From Neobacillus sp. SuZ13 (GTDB lineage: Bacteria; Bacillota; Bacilli; Bacillales; Cytobacillaceae), in NCBI RefSeq assembly GCF_030123365.1, contig NZ_CP126107.1:242501-306500 (forward strand): a stretch of DNA of 64,000 nucleotides, read 5' to 3'. A program made the translations under genes and the position numbers. The first letter of the stretch is position 1. Each line of letters opens with the position of its first letter. Below the pieces are notes generated by a model. The model ran no database searches. It had not been told where the DNA came from and worked only from the letters and a program-made list of their open reading frames with translations. Positions 17,907 to 26,511 of the stretch are shown here, piece by piece.

Positions 17907-18830
17907 ATGGAAACACACAGTTTACTTGTAAAACAACAAATTTCGAAGTCAAAAGTTAAATCGCCATCTTTATGGAAGCAGACTTATCATCGCTTAAAGA
18001 AGAATAAAATGGCGATGGTCAGCCTTTTTTTTCTGGTATTTATGTTTTTGCTTAGCTTCATCGGGCCGTACTTCTCACCTTACATACTTGACAGAACCGA
18101 CGTAGCCAATATGAACCAGCCGCCTAGTGCATCACATTGGCTAGGGACGGATAGTTATGGGAGGGATGTTCTGACAAGATTAATGATGGCAGGACAAATA
18201 TCGTTAACGATTGGGATTGCCGCCATGTTCTTATCCATTATCATTGGCAGTTTATTAGGTGCCATTTCAGGTTTTTATCGTGGAATTGTCGATCTAGTGA
18301 TTATGAGATTAGCTGATATATTGATGTCCATTCCTGGTTTACCACTCCTGTTGATGATGGGAGCCATACTATCTGAATGGAAGGTACCAGCTGAATATCG
18401 ACTTTATCTCATCATGATTATGCTCAGCTTCGTTGGGTGGCCAGGTCTTGCCCGCCTAGTGAGGGGGCAAATTTTATCTTTAAAGGAGCAGCCTTTTATG
18501 CAAGCAACAGAGGTGCTCGGTTTAAGTGACCGTCGTAAAATATTCCATCATCTTATACCAAACACGGTCCCTATCCTCCTAGTTGTAGGGACCTTAAATG
18601 TGGCAGGTTCGATACTAAGCGAATCGGTTCTTAGTTATCTCGGGCTCGGTGTTGTTCCCCCCACACCGTCTTGGGGTAATATGATGGATGCAGCCAATAA
18701 TTTTATGGATTTCAGAAAACGGCCTTGGCTTTGGATTCCACCAGGGACAGCCATATTCCTAACAGTGGTTTCGATCAATCTGCTTGGAGACGGACTAAGA
18801 GACGTGCTTGATCCAAAATTAAGAAGGTAG
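17907..18830 (+). CDS. oppC: peptide ABC transporter permease, OppC/DppC type
   Basis: 307 aa with an N-terminal cytoplasmic arm (SLWKQTYHRLKKNKMAMVSL), six membrane segments, the HWLGTDSYGRDVLTRLMMAG motif characteristic of OppC/DppC, and an EAA loop with PFMQATEVLGLSDRRKIFHH. It pairs with the preceding permease to form the channel. Confidence 0.9.
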   Translation: METHSLLVKQQISKSKVKSPSLWKQTYHRLKKNKMAMVSLFFLVFMFLLSFIGPYFSPYILDRTDVANMNQPPSASHWLGTDSYGRDVLTRLMMAGQISLTIGIAAMFLSIIIGSLLGAISGFYRGIVDLVIMRLADILMSIPGLPLLLMMGAILSEWKVPAEYRLYLIMIMLSFVGWPGLARLVRGQILSLKEQPFMQATEVLGLSDRRKIFHHLIPNTVPILLVVGTLNVAGSILSESVLSYLGLGVVPPTPSWGNMMDAANNFMDFRKRPWLWIPPGTAIFLTVVSINLLGDGLRDVLDPKLRR

Positions 18831-18840
18831 GTGAGGGGTT

Positions 18841-19818
18841 ATGAGTGAAATGTTGTTAGAAGTAAATCATCTTGTCACGAACTTTCACACAGAAAACGGC
18901 ATTGTTCAAGCAGTGAATGACGTTAGCTTCTCCATCCGTGAAGGTGAAACTGTTTGTATCGTTGGCGAGTCTGGCTGTGGTAAGAGTATAACCGCATTAT
19001 CTTTGATGCAGCTCATTCCTGAAAACGGAAAAGTGGAAGGTGGAGAAATTCATTTTGCTGGTAATAATTTATTGCAATTAACGAAAAAGGATATCCGCCG
19101 TCTCAGAGGGAATGAAATTGGCATGATTTTTCAAGAGCCAATGACTTCTTTAAATCCCGTCTTTACGATTGGAGAACAAATGATTGAGTCGATTATGGAA
19201 CATCTATTACTCAGTAAAAAGAATGCATATAAAAAAGCAAAAGAGCTGATCACGATGTTGGGAATTCCCAATGCAGAAAAAATGATTCAACTTTATCCTC
19301 ATGAATTAAGTGGAGGGATGCTGCAGCGGATTATGATTGCTATTGCCCTTAGCTGTAACCCGAAACTAATTATTGCGGATGAACCAACAACTGCACTTGA
19401 TGTTACGATTCAAGCTCAAATTTTGGATTTACTAAGAGACGTTAAAAAAGAGTTTAACACATCTATATTGTTAATAACCCATGATTTAGGGGTCGTAGCT
19501 GAAATGGCAGATTATGTCGTTGTCATGTATGCAGGAAAAGTAGTAGAAGAAGGACCTGTTCTTAAACTTTTCGCCGACCCGAAGCACCCTTACACAAAGG
19601 GCTTACTCAAAGCTAAACCTGTGATAGGCGAACGAAAGGAACGACTATATACAATAGCAGGTCAAGTACCTAATTTAACAGATTTAAAAGATGGATGTTA
19701 TTTCGCTGATCGATGTGAGCATGTCAAGGAAATTTGCCGTAGGAAACAGCCAGTTTTAACGGACGTAGGTCAATATCAAAAGACGGCGTGCTGGCTGTAT
19801 AAGGAAGGTGCAGGATGA
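18841..19818 (+). CDS. oppD: peptide ABC transporter ATP-binding protein, OppD/DppD type
   Basis: 325 aa. Walker A GESGCGKS, ABC signature LSGGMLQR (variant of LSGGQ), Walker B LIIADEPTTALDVT, and a C-terminal cysteine-bearing extension (GCYFADRCEHVKEICRRKQP) characteristic of oligopeptide-type ATPases. Overlaps the next gene by 4 nt. Confidence 0.9.
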   Translation: MSEMLLEVNHLVTNFHTENGIVQAVNDVSFSIREGETVCIVGESGCGKSITALSLMQLIPENGKVEGGEIHFAGNNLLQLTKKDIRRLRGNEIGMIFQEPMTSLNPVFTIGEQMIESIMEHLLLSKKNAYKKAKELITMLGIPNAEKMIQLYPHELSGGMLQRIMIAIALSCNPKLIIADEPTTALDVTIQAQILDLLRDVKKEFNTSILLITHDLGVVAEMADYVVVMYAGKVVEEGPVLKLFADPKHPYTKGLLKAKPVIGERKERLYTIAGQVPNLTDLKDGCYFADRCEHVKEICRRKQPVLTDVGQYQKTACWLYKEGAG

Positions 19819-20780
19819 GTGATACATTACTAGAGGTTAATAATCTAAAAAAATATTATACTTCATCAAAAGGTTTGTTTAAAAATTTTAGCGATTCAGT
19901 TAAAGCAGTTGATGGAGTAAGTTTTACGATTAAAAAAGGGGAAGTCTTCGGCCTGGTAGGTGAATCAGGAAGCGGTAAGTCTACCATAGGCAAAACCATA
20001 TTACGCATTCAAGATAAAACAGCAGGAGAAGTAAAATATAAGGGACAGGACATCTTTGAACTTTCCAAAAAAGAACTACGTCATTTACGTGTCCAAACAC
20101 AACTGGTATTCCAAGATCCATTTAGTTCATTAAACCCAAGAATCAGGGTAGGTGATGCTATTGGTGAAGCCGTGGTGGAGCACGGGATTGTTTCAAAACA
20201 AGAGGTCCGCGAGCATGTGTTAGAGGTTATGGAAAAGTGTGGTTTATCCCCTTTCCATTTTGATCGGTACCCACATGAATTTTCCGGAGGTCAAAGACAG
20301 CGTATTGTCATTGCCCGTGCTATGGCCTTAAATCCAGAATTCATTGTGATGGATGAACCTGTTGCATCTCTTGATGTATCTATACAAGCTCAAATCATTA
20401 ATCTTTTTAGTGACCTCCAAAGGGAAAATGGGCTTTCATATTTGTTTATTTCCCATGATTTAAGTGTGGTCGAACATTTATGTACGAAAATTGCCATTAT
20501 GTATTTAGGTAATATTGTGGAATTAGCATCAAAAGAAGAACTATTTAATCAACCACAACACCCTTATACCAAAGCACTCCTTTCAGCAGTTCCAATACCA
20601 GATCCAACGGCTAAAAGAGAACGTATTTTATTAAAAGGGGATATTCCAAGTCCCATTTATCCGCCTTCCGGTTGTAAATTTCGAACAAGATGCCCAGCAG
20701 CAACTAATTTGTGTTCGGGAAAAATACCAGAATATCGTGAAGTAGACAGAGACCATTTTGTTGCATGTCATTATGTTTAA
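19815..20780 (+). CDS. oppF: peptide ABC transporter ATP-binding protein, OppF/DppF type
   Basis: 321 aa. Walker A GESGSGKST, signature FSGGQRQR, Walker B FIVMDEPVASLDVS, and the C-terminal cysteine extension GCKFRTRCPAATNLC. With OppD it forms the ATPase heterodimer. Last gene of the five-gene operon, which is complete and has no frame damage, so the transporter is probably active even though its island is decayed. Confidence 0.9.
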   Translation: MSDTLLEVNNLKKYYTSSKGLFKNFSDSVKAVDGVSFTIKKGEVFGLVGESGSGKSTIGKTILRIQDKTAGEVKYKGQDIFELSKKELRHLRVQTQLVFQDPFSSLNPRIRVGDAIGEAVVEHGIVSKQEVREHVLEVMEKCGLSPFHFDRYPHEFSGGQRQRIVIARAMALNPEFIVMDEPVASLDVSIQAQIINLFSDLQRENGLSYLFISHDLSVVEHLCTKIAIMYLGNIVELASKEELFNQPQHPYTKALLSAVPIPDPTAKRERILLKGDIPSPIYPPSGCKFRTRCPAATNLCSGKIPEYREVDRDHFVACHYV

Positions 20781-20875
20781 CGATGTTTAAACATTCAATA
20801 GAGATAAATTCAGGGCTAACCTGATCTTGTCTTTTTTTGGCTTAAATCCTTCACACTGGTAATGATGAATAGGAG

Positions 20876-20908
20876 GAGCCGTGTGCATTAATAGTGCAAG
20901 CATGGTTC
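20876..20908 (+). ncRNA. group II intron domain V fossil
   Basis: GAGCCGTG (20876-20883) pairs with CATGGTTC (20901-20908) with two G-T pairs; a 2-nt AG bulge and a TGCA/TGCA stem with a 7-nt loop complete a 33-nt hairpin. This is the size, bulge and AGC start of group II intron domain V, and the context GGAGGAGCCGT...GGTTCTGTG is typical of Bacillus introns. No reverse transcriptase or other domains are present, so it is a leftover. The rest of the gap 20781-21125 shows nothing else clear. Confidence 0.6.
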
Positions 20909-21125
20909 TGTGGAGGAGGGAAAGTACAATTTACCGCAAGGTAGAAAGGCTCCGGAATAGGTTGAATGGATTAGAATCGGGATTTAGAAGTAATATCGAT
21001 TACCTATTAAGAATGTTGTCTAATGTCATTTACTAATCCAAAAGATGTAAAATAAAAAAATATTAGAGTAATAAATTGACAGTTTGGGAAAGTATTGTCA
21101 TAATACAAAGTAATTTGATAGGAAT

Positions 21126-21242
21126 ACTCTTATTAAGAGCGGTGGAGGGAATTAGCCCAATGAAACCCGGCAACCTCCTTACTGAATGGACAGTATGGAA
21201 ATGGTGCTAAATCTAACAGCGAACGCTGAAAGATGAGAGGAA
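21126..21242 (+). promoter_or_regulatory. SAM-I riboswitch (S-box)
   Basis: The conserved core is complete: AAGAGCGGTGGAGGGA, then CCAATGAAACCCGGCAACC, GGAAATGGTGCTAA, and AACGCTGAAAGATGAGAGG. The P1 strand CTCTTAT (about 21127-21133) pairs with ATGAGAG near the end. SAM binding should favour the terminator that follows and switch off the downstream gene when methionine is plentiful. Confidence 0.95.
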
Positions 21243-21258
21243 TCGGATTTATTCGAAA

Positions 21259-21296
21259 AGCCTTCTGTTCTTTCACGAGTTCAGAAGACTTTTTTT
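21259..21296 (+). terminator. riboswitch-controlled terminator
   Basis: CTTCTG (21262-21267) pairs with CAGAAG (21282-21287), extended by AG/CT outside, followed by seven T; 50 nt ahead of the TTG start of the next gene. Confidence 0.85.
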
Positions 21297-21343
21297 ACTG
21301 CCTCTTAAGAGTTCCAGTCAAAACCATATAGGGAGGAATTCAT

Positions 21344-22723
21344 TTGAAAAGAAAATTTTTAGTAAGCTCATTACTTGTGACAGGACTGACGCTGTCATCC
21401 ATCTTGCCTGTTTCATATGCACATGATGAATTAGGTGACATTAATATTGAGAAGGGTCAGCGTAATCTGGATGAAATCCGTTCTGTACCTGTCACAGAAG
21501 GAAGCAAAAATGTGAAGTATCTACATGAGACTGCTGCGGTTCCATTAAAAGAAATCAGAGATGGCGTGCAAAACAGAACTGCTGACGTCTATGCCCATAA
21601 AGGGTTTGCCTACACAGGTACCCATACGGCGAATGGTGGAAACGGCGGGGTGCGTGTCTTCGATCTGAAAGATCCATCCAACCCGAAAGAAGTGGCTGTG
21701 TTTGCTCATAATGATATCCCTGGCACTTGGCAGGAAAAAGTCATCGTCAAAACCGTTAATACAAAAGATTTTCAAGGAGATCTAGCAGTTGTTTCTGTTC
21801 AGCAGCTTGATGTGAAGAATCCGGATTCTAAGGGTGGATTCCTCCTGTATGACGTAACAAATCCATACGAACCTAAGAAGTTAGGATTCTATGAAGTGAC
21901 GAAGAAAACAAAAGGAACACATGAATTATATTTAACTACGCAAGGAAATCGAGTACTTGTCCTAGCTGCAAACCCGTATGCGGATTACTATTCTCATGGC
22001 CTAGAGAAGGACTTCCAGCTTGTTGATGTCACGAACCCTTCTGAACCGAAAAAACTTTATGAGTTTGATCCGCGATCACTACCGGAAGTGAGCGAGGATT
22101 TTGACGGTTACAATTGGAACGCTCCAGATGGCAAGAAGCGTCCGGTATTCAACCATAGCGCATATGCAGATGAAACGGGGAAAACGGCATTTCTTTCATT
22201 TTGGGATTTAGGAACAATCATCCTCGATATCTCTGATCCTGAAAATGTGAAATATGAAGGAAGAACAACGTTTGCCTCTAATCAACAAGGCTCTGCACAC
22301 TCGGTTGCACTTGCAAAAGGCGGCACGGTACTCGTGGAGACAAGAGAGGTTTACGCACCGATTAAACTAGGCTACGAAAAATCATACGGATATACACGAC
22401 TCTTTGATATCAAGGATAAAAACGATCCGAAATTATTAAGTGAATTCAAAACAGACCTTACAGAAAATATCTCAGAAGACCCTAGCAAACAGGTTACGTT
22501 TGCTAAGACTGTTCATGATCCGAAAGTACAAGGAAACACATTGTATCTTTCGCATTATGCGGGAGGAATAAGAGCAGTCGATATCTCGAACCCAAGTGAA
22601 CCTGTACAAATCGGGAAATATGTTCCTGCAGATGCCTACATATGGGGAGTGTTTGTAGATCAAAACTACGTACTTGCCTCTGATATGGGGAGTGGGCTAA
22701 AAGTTTTACAGAAGAAAAATTAA
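21344..22723 (+). CDS. secreted LVIVD-repeat beta-propeller protein under SAM control
   Basis: 459 aa, TTG start after GGGAGGAATT. Sec signal peptide (KRKFLVSSLLVTGLTLSS..., cleavage probably after SYA at 26). The mature protein carries several LVIVD-type repeats: LYDVTNPYEPKKLGFYEV, LVDVTNPSEPKKLYEF, ILDISDPENVKYEG, LFDIKDKNDPKLLSEFK and AVDISNPSEPVQIGKYVP, which should form a beta-propeller outside the cell. No enzyme motif is recognised. Control by an S-box suggests a role in obtaining or handling sulfur or methionine, perhaps with the neighbouring peptide transporter; that link is inference. Confidence 0.8.
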   Translation: MKRKFLVSSLLVTGLTLSSILPVSYAHDELGDINIEKGQRNLDEIRSVPVTEGSKNVKYLHETAAVPLKEIRDGVQNRTADVYAHKGFAYTGTHTANGGNGGVRVFDLKDPSNPKEVAVFAHNDIPGTWQEKVIVKTVNTKDFQGDLAVVSVQQLDVKNPDSKGGFLLYDVTNPYEPKKLGFYEVTKKTKGTHELYLTTQGNRVLVLAANPYADYYSHGLEKDFQLVDVTNPSEPKKLYEFDPRSLPEVSEDFDGYNWNAPDGKKRPVFNHSAYADETGKTAFLSFWDLGTIILDISDPENVKYEGRTTFASNQQGSAHSVALAKGGTVLVETREVYAPIKLGYEKSYGYTRLFDIKDKNDPKLLSEFKTDLTENISEDPSKQVTFAKTVHDPKVQGNTLYLSHYAGGIRAVDISNPSEPVQIGKYVPADAYIWGVFVDQNYVLASDMGSGLKVLQKKN

Positions 22724-22775
22724 AATGAAGCTTAGTTGAACCAAAAAAACTAATCATAAGATCATCGGAAAACCG

Positions 22776-22820
22776 AAGGCTCCAGCTCCTACTTACCGTA
22801 GAAGATGGGGCTTTTATTTT
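22776..22820 (+). terminator. terminator of the LVIVD gene
   Basis: AAG-GCTCCA (22776-22784) pairs with TGGGGCTT (22806-22813) with one G-T pair, then TTATTTT. The rest of the gap to 23012 shows no gene. Confidence 0.7.
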
Positions 22821-23012
22821 ATAAAAAAATGGTAAATATTTGAGAAGTCCTTGTGGTAGAAGTTCACAGAGAGACCCTTAAAGGGAGCGAAATTATTTAT
22901 AACTGCTCTCTTGTTAGACAGCTATGCTAAATTTGTGTCCAAGAAATAAATTTAAAACAATCATTCTTATCAAGAGAGTCAGAAGTAAAGGTCGATAAAG
23001 GGGTGTATTAAA

Positions 23013-23141
23013 ATGGGAAACATCATACGTTAAGTTATCGAGCAAAGAAAGCATGACTTAATCAGTAAACTAATGGATCAAGGCATCTATAAAAAGAACG
23101 ACCAACAATTGTTTCAACTTACATTAAAAGAGTTCGAATAG
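23013..23141 (+). pseudogene. Fur-regulated basic protein (FbpA-like) with two in-frame stops
   Basis: From ATG 23013, preceded by AAAGGGG, the frame reads MGNIIR-stop-VIEQRKHDLISKLMDQGIYK, then KNDQQLFQLTLKEFE-stop at 23139-23141. The pattern (basic, IEQRK...LI..L...GI(Y/F)KK.D.QL(F/Y)ELTL.E.E) is that of the small FbpA family of iron-sparing regulators. TAA at 23031-23033 and TAG at 23139-23141 both fall where the family has sense codons. Translation could only restart at the internal ATG 23073. Probably a dead gene. Confidence 0.6.
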
Positions 23142-23212
23142 GAAGTTGGACGTTCAATAGGGTTAATACGGATATTGAAGATAATATCTTAATTATTTAG
23201 GAGACAATTTCT

Positions 23213-23242
23213 AAATATCCCCTTTAAGTAAGGAGGGATATT
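23213..23242 (+). other. hairpin upstream of the excalibur-like gene
   Basis: AATATCCCCTTT pairs with AAGG-AGGGATATT. A further perfect dyad AGGTTTGT-AAA-ACAAACCT is at 23322-23340, just before the next gene. No T-runs; roles unknown. Confidence 0.5.
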
Positions 23243-23372
23243 CTACCCTAATAACTAAAAAGAATTGTTTACATGAAAAAAATTCTCCAAATAAGGGTGC
23301 ATTTCTTCAGGAAGGAAAGGAAGGTTTGTAAAACAAACCTAAACCCCGCTAACAATTTAAAGGAAAGGGAAC

Positions 23373-23654
23373 TTGTACATTACAGATGAATTTGACAATG
23401 TAAACCCAGATGAAGTGAACAAAAATTTAGGGGAAACGACAGGTACGAGCAGTACGCCACCGAAAACAGACAATGTACCAGCAAACGAAACGGTAAGTAG
23501 TAATGAAGATGTTAGTAAGGTGGATACCAATCATAATGGAAGTGTTACGATCGCTGAAGCCAAAGCTGCTGGCTTTAAAATGCCAATTACGCGTGACTCA
23601 TGGCTCTATAAATATATGGACGATCGGGATGGTGATGGACTAGTAGGTGAGTAA
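23373..23654 (+). CDS. small calcium-binding (excalibur-type) protein, probably truncated
   Basis: 93 aa, TTG start after AAAGGAAAGGG. The first half is low-complexity and rich in T, S, N and E; the second half has DTNHNGSVTIAEAKAAGFKM and a final DDRDGDGLVGE. Both are EF-hand/excalibur-like calcium loops, a common C-terminal module of secreted Bacillus proteins. There is no signal peptide, so this may be the surviving C-terminal part of a longer secreted protein. Confidence 0.5.
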   Translation: MYITDEFDNVNPDEVNKNLGETTGTSSTPPKTDNVPANETVSSNEDVSKVDTNHNGSVTIAEAKAAGFKMPITRDSWLYKYMDDRDGDGLVGE

Positions 23655-23893
23655 ACAAATCGGCTATATACACATATAACACAAAAATGAAGAAAGGCTG
23701 CTATTTTTGGCGGCTTTTTTCTTGTTGTTCTAACGGTGCAGGTTAGCTCGAGAAGGTACGTTATAAAATTTTAGGTAATTTATGGTCTAAAAGGAATTCC
23801 CTCTTTTATAGTTGAATTAATATGTATTAGATACATTTAAATGAAAGGAATGAAGTTACTGATACAAATAATTATCCTAGGGAGGAAATAAAG

Positions 23894-24162
23894 ATGTTAG
23901 CGAAAATAAAAATAGGTAAATTGAAAACGGAAAATAAGAATCCAAATATACCGTCTTACTTGAATGCCCAAACGGTGATCAATTATCTATAGAATTTGAT
24001 CATTCTTTAGAAATGGGCGGGTATATGCCTATAAAAGTTCATTGCAATGGAATAAGTAAAGGTGCAAAACTTGCCTGGTATACTCGACATGTTGAGAAGA
24101 TCACAGTCGATGTTTTTTTAGAGACTATTGCAAGTGAAATAGATAAGAAATATAACTTATAA
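23894..24162 (+). pseudogene. small hypothetical protein broken by a one-base frameshift
   Basis: GGGAGGAAATAAAG precedes ATG 23894 (MLAKIKIGKLKTENK); the frame soon ends. From about 23938 the other frame reads SKYTVLLECPNGDQLSIEFD, continues through HVEKITVDVFLETIASEIDK and ends at TAA 24160-24162. Adding one base in AAGAATCC would join the two into an 89-residue protein. Not recognised. The gap 23655-23893 holds only AT-rich sequence and a weak GGCTGC..GGCGGC hairpin near 23697. Confidence 0.5.
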
Positions 24163-24290
24163 AATGCAAGAATAATTGAATGGGTATCCTTATTGGATCA
24201 GCTCTTTTTTTATGAAAATGGCTCTGTGAAATAAAGGATATTAATGACTTTAGACCAATATTGTTTTTTTGATACATATTGAAGGGGTGT

Positions 24291-24752
24291 ATGAGTGTGG
24301 AAGATATAATTAATGCAATAAACCATTGGATACAAGCATTACCAAAGAAATACAACTCTATGTCTGATACAGAAATATCAAATCGCCCATTACCAAATAA
24401 ATGGTCTAAAAAAGAGATATTAGGACATCTTTGTGACTCTGCAATAAATAATATTGATAGGTTTGTAAAAATTCAATATACGGAACAACCTTATGTCATC
24501 CAATCGTATAATCAAGAACAATGGGTCGCAGTGCAGAATTATCAAGAAAGACCACTTGATGAAATACTGACTCTTTTTCAAATCCTTAATAAGCAAGTGA
24601 TAAATATCATTATGAATATTCCTGCCGAGAAATTAACCTATCTTTGTGATATTGGGAATACCCAAAAAACATTACAATGGCTTATACATGACTACCTTAA
24701 CCATATGGAGCATCATATTAACAAGCAAATCTTAATTAAAGGAAACGACTAA
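24291..24752 (+). CDS. DinB-superfamily protein (DUF1572/YfiT-like)
   Basis: 153 aa from ATG 24291 (or GTG 24297). The four-helix DinB fold is suggested by LPNKWSKKEILGHLCDSAINN, where the histidine is the first metal ligand, and YLNHMEHHINKQI at the end, where two further histidines lie. Proteins of this group bind a metal and in some cases act as thiol-dependent S-transferases; here the substrate is unknown. It is single, with its own terminator. Confidence 0.7.
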   Translation: MSVEDIINAINHWIQALPKKYNSMSDTEISNRPLPNKWSKKEILGHLCDSAINNIDRFVKIQYTEQPYVIQSYNQEQWVAVQNYQERPLDEILTLFQILNKQVINIIMNIPAEKLTYLCDIGNTQKTLQWLIHDYLNHMEHHINKQILIKGND

Positions 24753-24777
24753 ATCTTAATTTAATTGAACTAACGGG

Positions 24778-24808
24778 GCATTACTGGGAGCTACAGTAAT
24801 GCTTTTTT
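24778..24808 (+). terminator. terminator of the DinB-like gene
   Basis: GCATTACTG (24778-24786) pairs with CAGTAATGC (24794-24802), followed by six T. Confidence 0.9.
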
Positions 24809-24860
24809 CTTCTTCAAGTAACGAACAGGATAGTTAAAAAAATTTTTCTCTTCAGAGAAC

Positions 24861-24905
24861 GAAAAAACCCAATTTCCTCAATTTTTTAAATGGGAAATTG
24901 GGTTT
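24861..24905 (-). terminator. terminator of the quinone oxidoreductase gene
   Basis: AAACCCAATTTCC (24865-24877) pairs with GGAAATTGGGTTT (24893-24905); on the minus strand the stem is followed by a T-run. Confidence 0.85.
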
Positions 24906-24971
24906 ATAGAATTTTGGAATTACCTTAGCTCAAGTACGGTTTCTTAATGATAGGCATCCTATATATATTAC

Positions 24972-25943
24972 TTAGATAGTAAAAATGATTTTTCCAATTG
25001 CTTTTCTTGAAGTAAGACGTGAAAAAGCCTGACTCCATTGTTCTAGAGGGAACGTTGAATCAATCACTGGTCGAATTTTTCCTTCCTCAGCTAACTGAAT
25101 TATATGTTGAAGTGCTGATTGAATAACCTCTTCTGGGATAGCGTAAATGCTGAATCCAATAAGCTTTGTCGCTTTCGCTAAAAGATCCATTAGATTAATT
25201 GTTGTTTCCATACCAGCTGCATACCCAATACTTACAACACGACCAGCTTCTGCTAAGGAATGAAGGAGCAGATTTGTTCCATTACCGCCCACTGGATCAA
25301 GTGCTAAATTGATACCCCGACCATTTGTCGCACGAGTAATGCCTTGGACAATTCCTTCTTGTGAGAGATTAATAATCGCTTCTGGTTGAGCCGTTGAAGC
25401 TTGTTTTGCTTTTTCATTCGATGATACTATAGCAATTGGTTTAGAACCTAATGCTTTGGCAAGTTGAAGTGCTGCATAGCCAACCGATCCTGTTGCTCCT
25501 GCTACTGCAACCCATTCATCTTTTTGGATTTCACCAGAGTAGGTTAATGCTAAATAAGCAGTTAAATAAGCAACAGATAAAGCAGCTCCTTCTTCAAAGC
25601 TAAAGTTCTTTGGAAGGGGAACTAGTTGGTTTTCAGGTACAACCATCAGCTCTTGGTGTGTACCGTTTTTGCTCACACCAAGCACTCCACCTTGAATAAT
25701 TACTTTTGATCCTTTAGGAAACTTTGATGAATATTCTACAACTCCTGCCCCTTCATTTCCGAGAACAAGTGGAGGATTTTTAGCAAATGGTAGATGACCT
25801 GATTTAACTGTTAAATCAAGAGGATTTAACGCAGCAGCATATACCCTAACTAAAGCTTCCCCTTGATTGGGTGTTGGTTTGTCTCTTGTTTCAAGTACGA
25901 TTTCAGCTTTTTCTCCAAATTTTTCAACAACTAGAGCTTTCAT
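24972..25943 (-). CDS. zinc-independent NADP(H) quinone oxidoreductase (MDR superfamily)
   Basis: 323 aa. N-terminal GroES-like fold (MKALVVEKFGEKAEIVLETR, AALNPLDLTVKSGHLPF), then a Rossmann domain with VAGATGSVGYAALQLAKALG, the NADPH-binding AxxGxxG pattern. The zinc ligands of alcohol dehydrogenases are absent, placing it with quinone oxidoreductases. It is divergent from an HxlR-type regulator, the usual set-up for electrophile- or quinone-induced detoxification. GGGAGAGG lies upstream of its ATG. Confidence 0.85.
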   Translation of the reverse strand: MKALVVEKFGEKAEIVLETRDKPTPNQGEALVRVYAAALNPLDLTVKSGHLPFAKNPPLVLGNEGAGVVEYSSKFPKGSKVIIQGGVLGVSKNGTHQELMVVPENQLVPLPKNFSFEEGAALSVAYLTAYLALTYSGEIQKDEWVAVAGATGSVGYAALQLAKALGSKPIAIVSSNEKAKQASTAQPEAIINLSQEGIVQGITRATNGRGINLALDPVGGNGTNLLLHSLAEAGRVVSIGYAAGMETTINLMDLLAKATKLIGFSIYAIPEEVIQSALQHIIQLAEEGKIRPVIDSTFPLEQWSQAFSRLTSRKAIGKIIFTI

Positions 25944-26098
25944 TTTATCAATGCCTCTCCCTATTTCATAAGTTTAATGATGTTTAATTGGATACATTGT
26001 TATCCATGTGACACACGATATTAATATTCATAATCAACTTGCTAAAAACTGATGTAGGTTTGCTAAAGTGATTATAATGTATAATAATTTTTAATATA

Positions 26099-26125
26099 AG
26101 TACGCACTATAAAGTGGCATAGTAC
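26099..26125. promoter_or_regulatory. candidate HxlR-regulator operator
   Basis: AGTAC (26099-26103) and AGTAC (26121-26125) flank a central CACT-ATAA-AGTG dyad (26105-26116), in the intergenic space of the divergent oxidoreductase/HxlR pair. HxlR-family operators are typically short AT-rich dyads in this position. Confidence 0.5.
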
Positions 26126-26178
26126 CCATTAGGAAACTATTGATGAAAACAATTAAGTAATGGAGAAAAGATCAATAT

Positions 26179-26511
26179 ATGAACATAAAAAAAACTGATC
26201 CAGTAGAAGCTACCTTAGAATTAATAGGGGGAAAGTGGAAGCCGTTAATCATTTGGCGACTAACGGATAAAACTATGAGATTCAATGAATTAAAAAAATC
26301 GCTTCCAAACGTTACGCAAAAAATGTTAACTGAACAACTACGTGAAATGGAATCTCATGGACTTATTCATCGAAAGGTTTATGCTCAAGTACCTCCTAAA
26401 GTAGAATATTCACTTACAGAACTAGGAGAGAGTCTAGTGCCCTTTCTAGAATTCATGTGTCAATGGGGAACTAATTATCTTAAATATGTGAAGAATAAAG
26501 CAGAAAGTTAA
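26179..26511 (+). CDS. HxlR-family transcriptional regulator
   Basis: 110 aa, winged helix of the HxlR family: TDPVEATLELIGGKWKPLII, LPNVTQKMLTEQLREMESHG and YSLTELGESLVPFL. In many relatives the residue before PVEA is a redox-sensing cysteine (CPVEAT); here it is aspartate, and the only cysteine is near residue 94 (EFMCQW). It should therefore sense by another route or is regulated by ligand. Divergent from the oxidoreductase it probably controls. Confidence 0.85.
   Translation: MNIKKTDPVEATLELIGGKWKPLIIWRLTDKTMRFNELKKSLPNVTQKMLTEQLREMESHGLIHRKVYAQVPPKVEYSLTELGESLVPFLEFMCQWGTNYLKYVKNKAES

Noticed and set aside
22963..22985. TTCTTATCAAGAGAG looks like the 5' edge of a second S-box.
   Set aside because: None of the later conserved blocks (GAAACC, GGTGCTAA, GAGAGA) follow, so a second SAM riboswitch cannot be supported.
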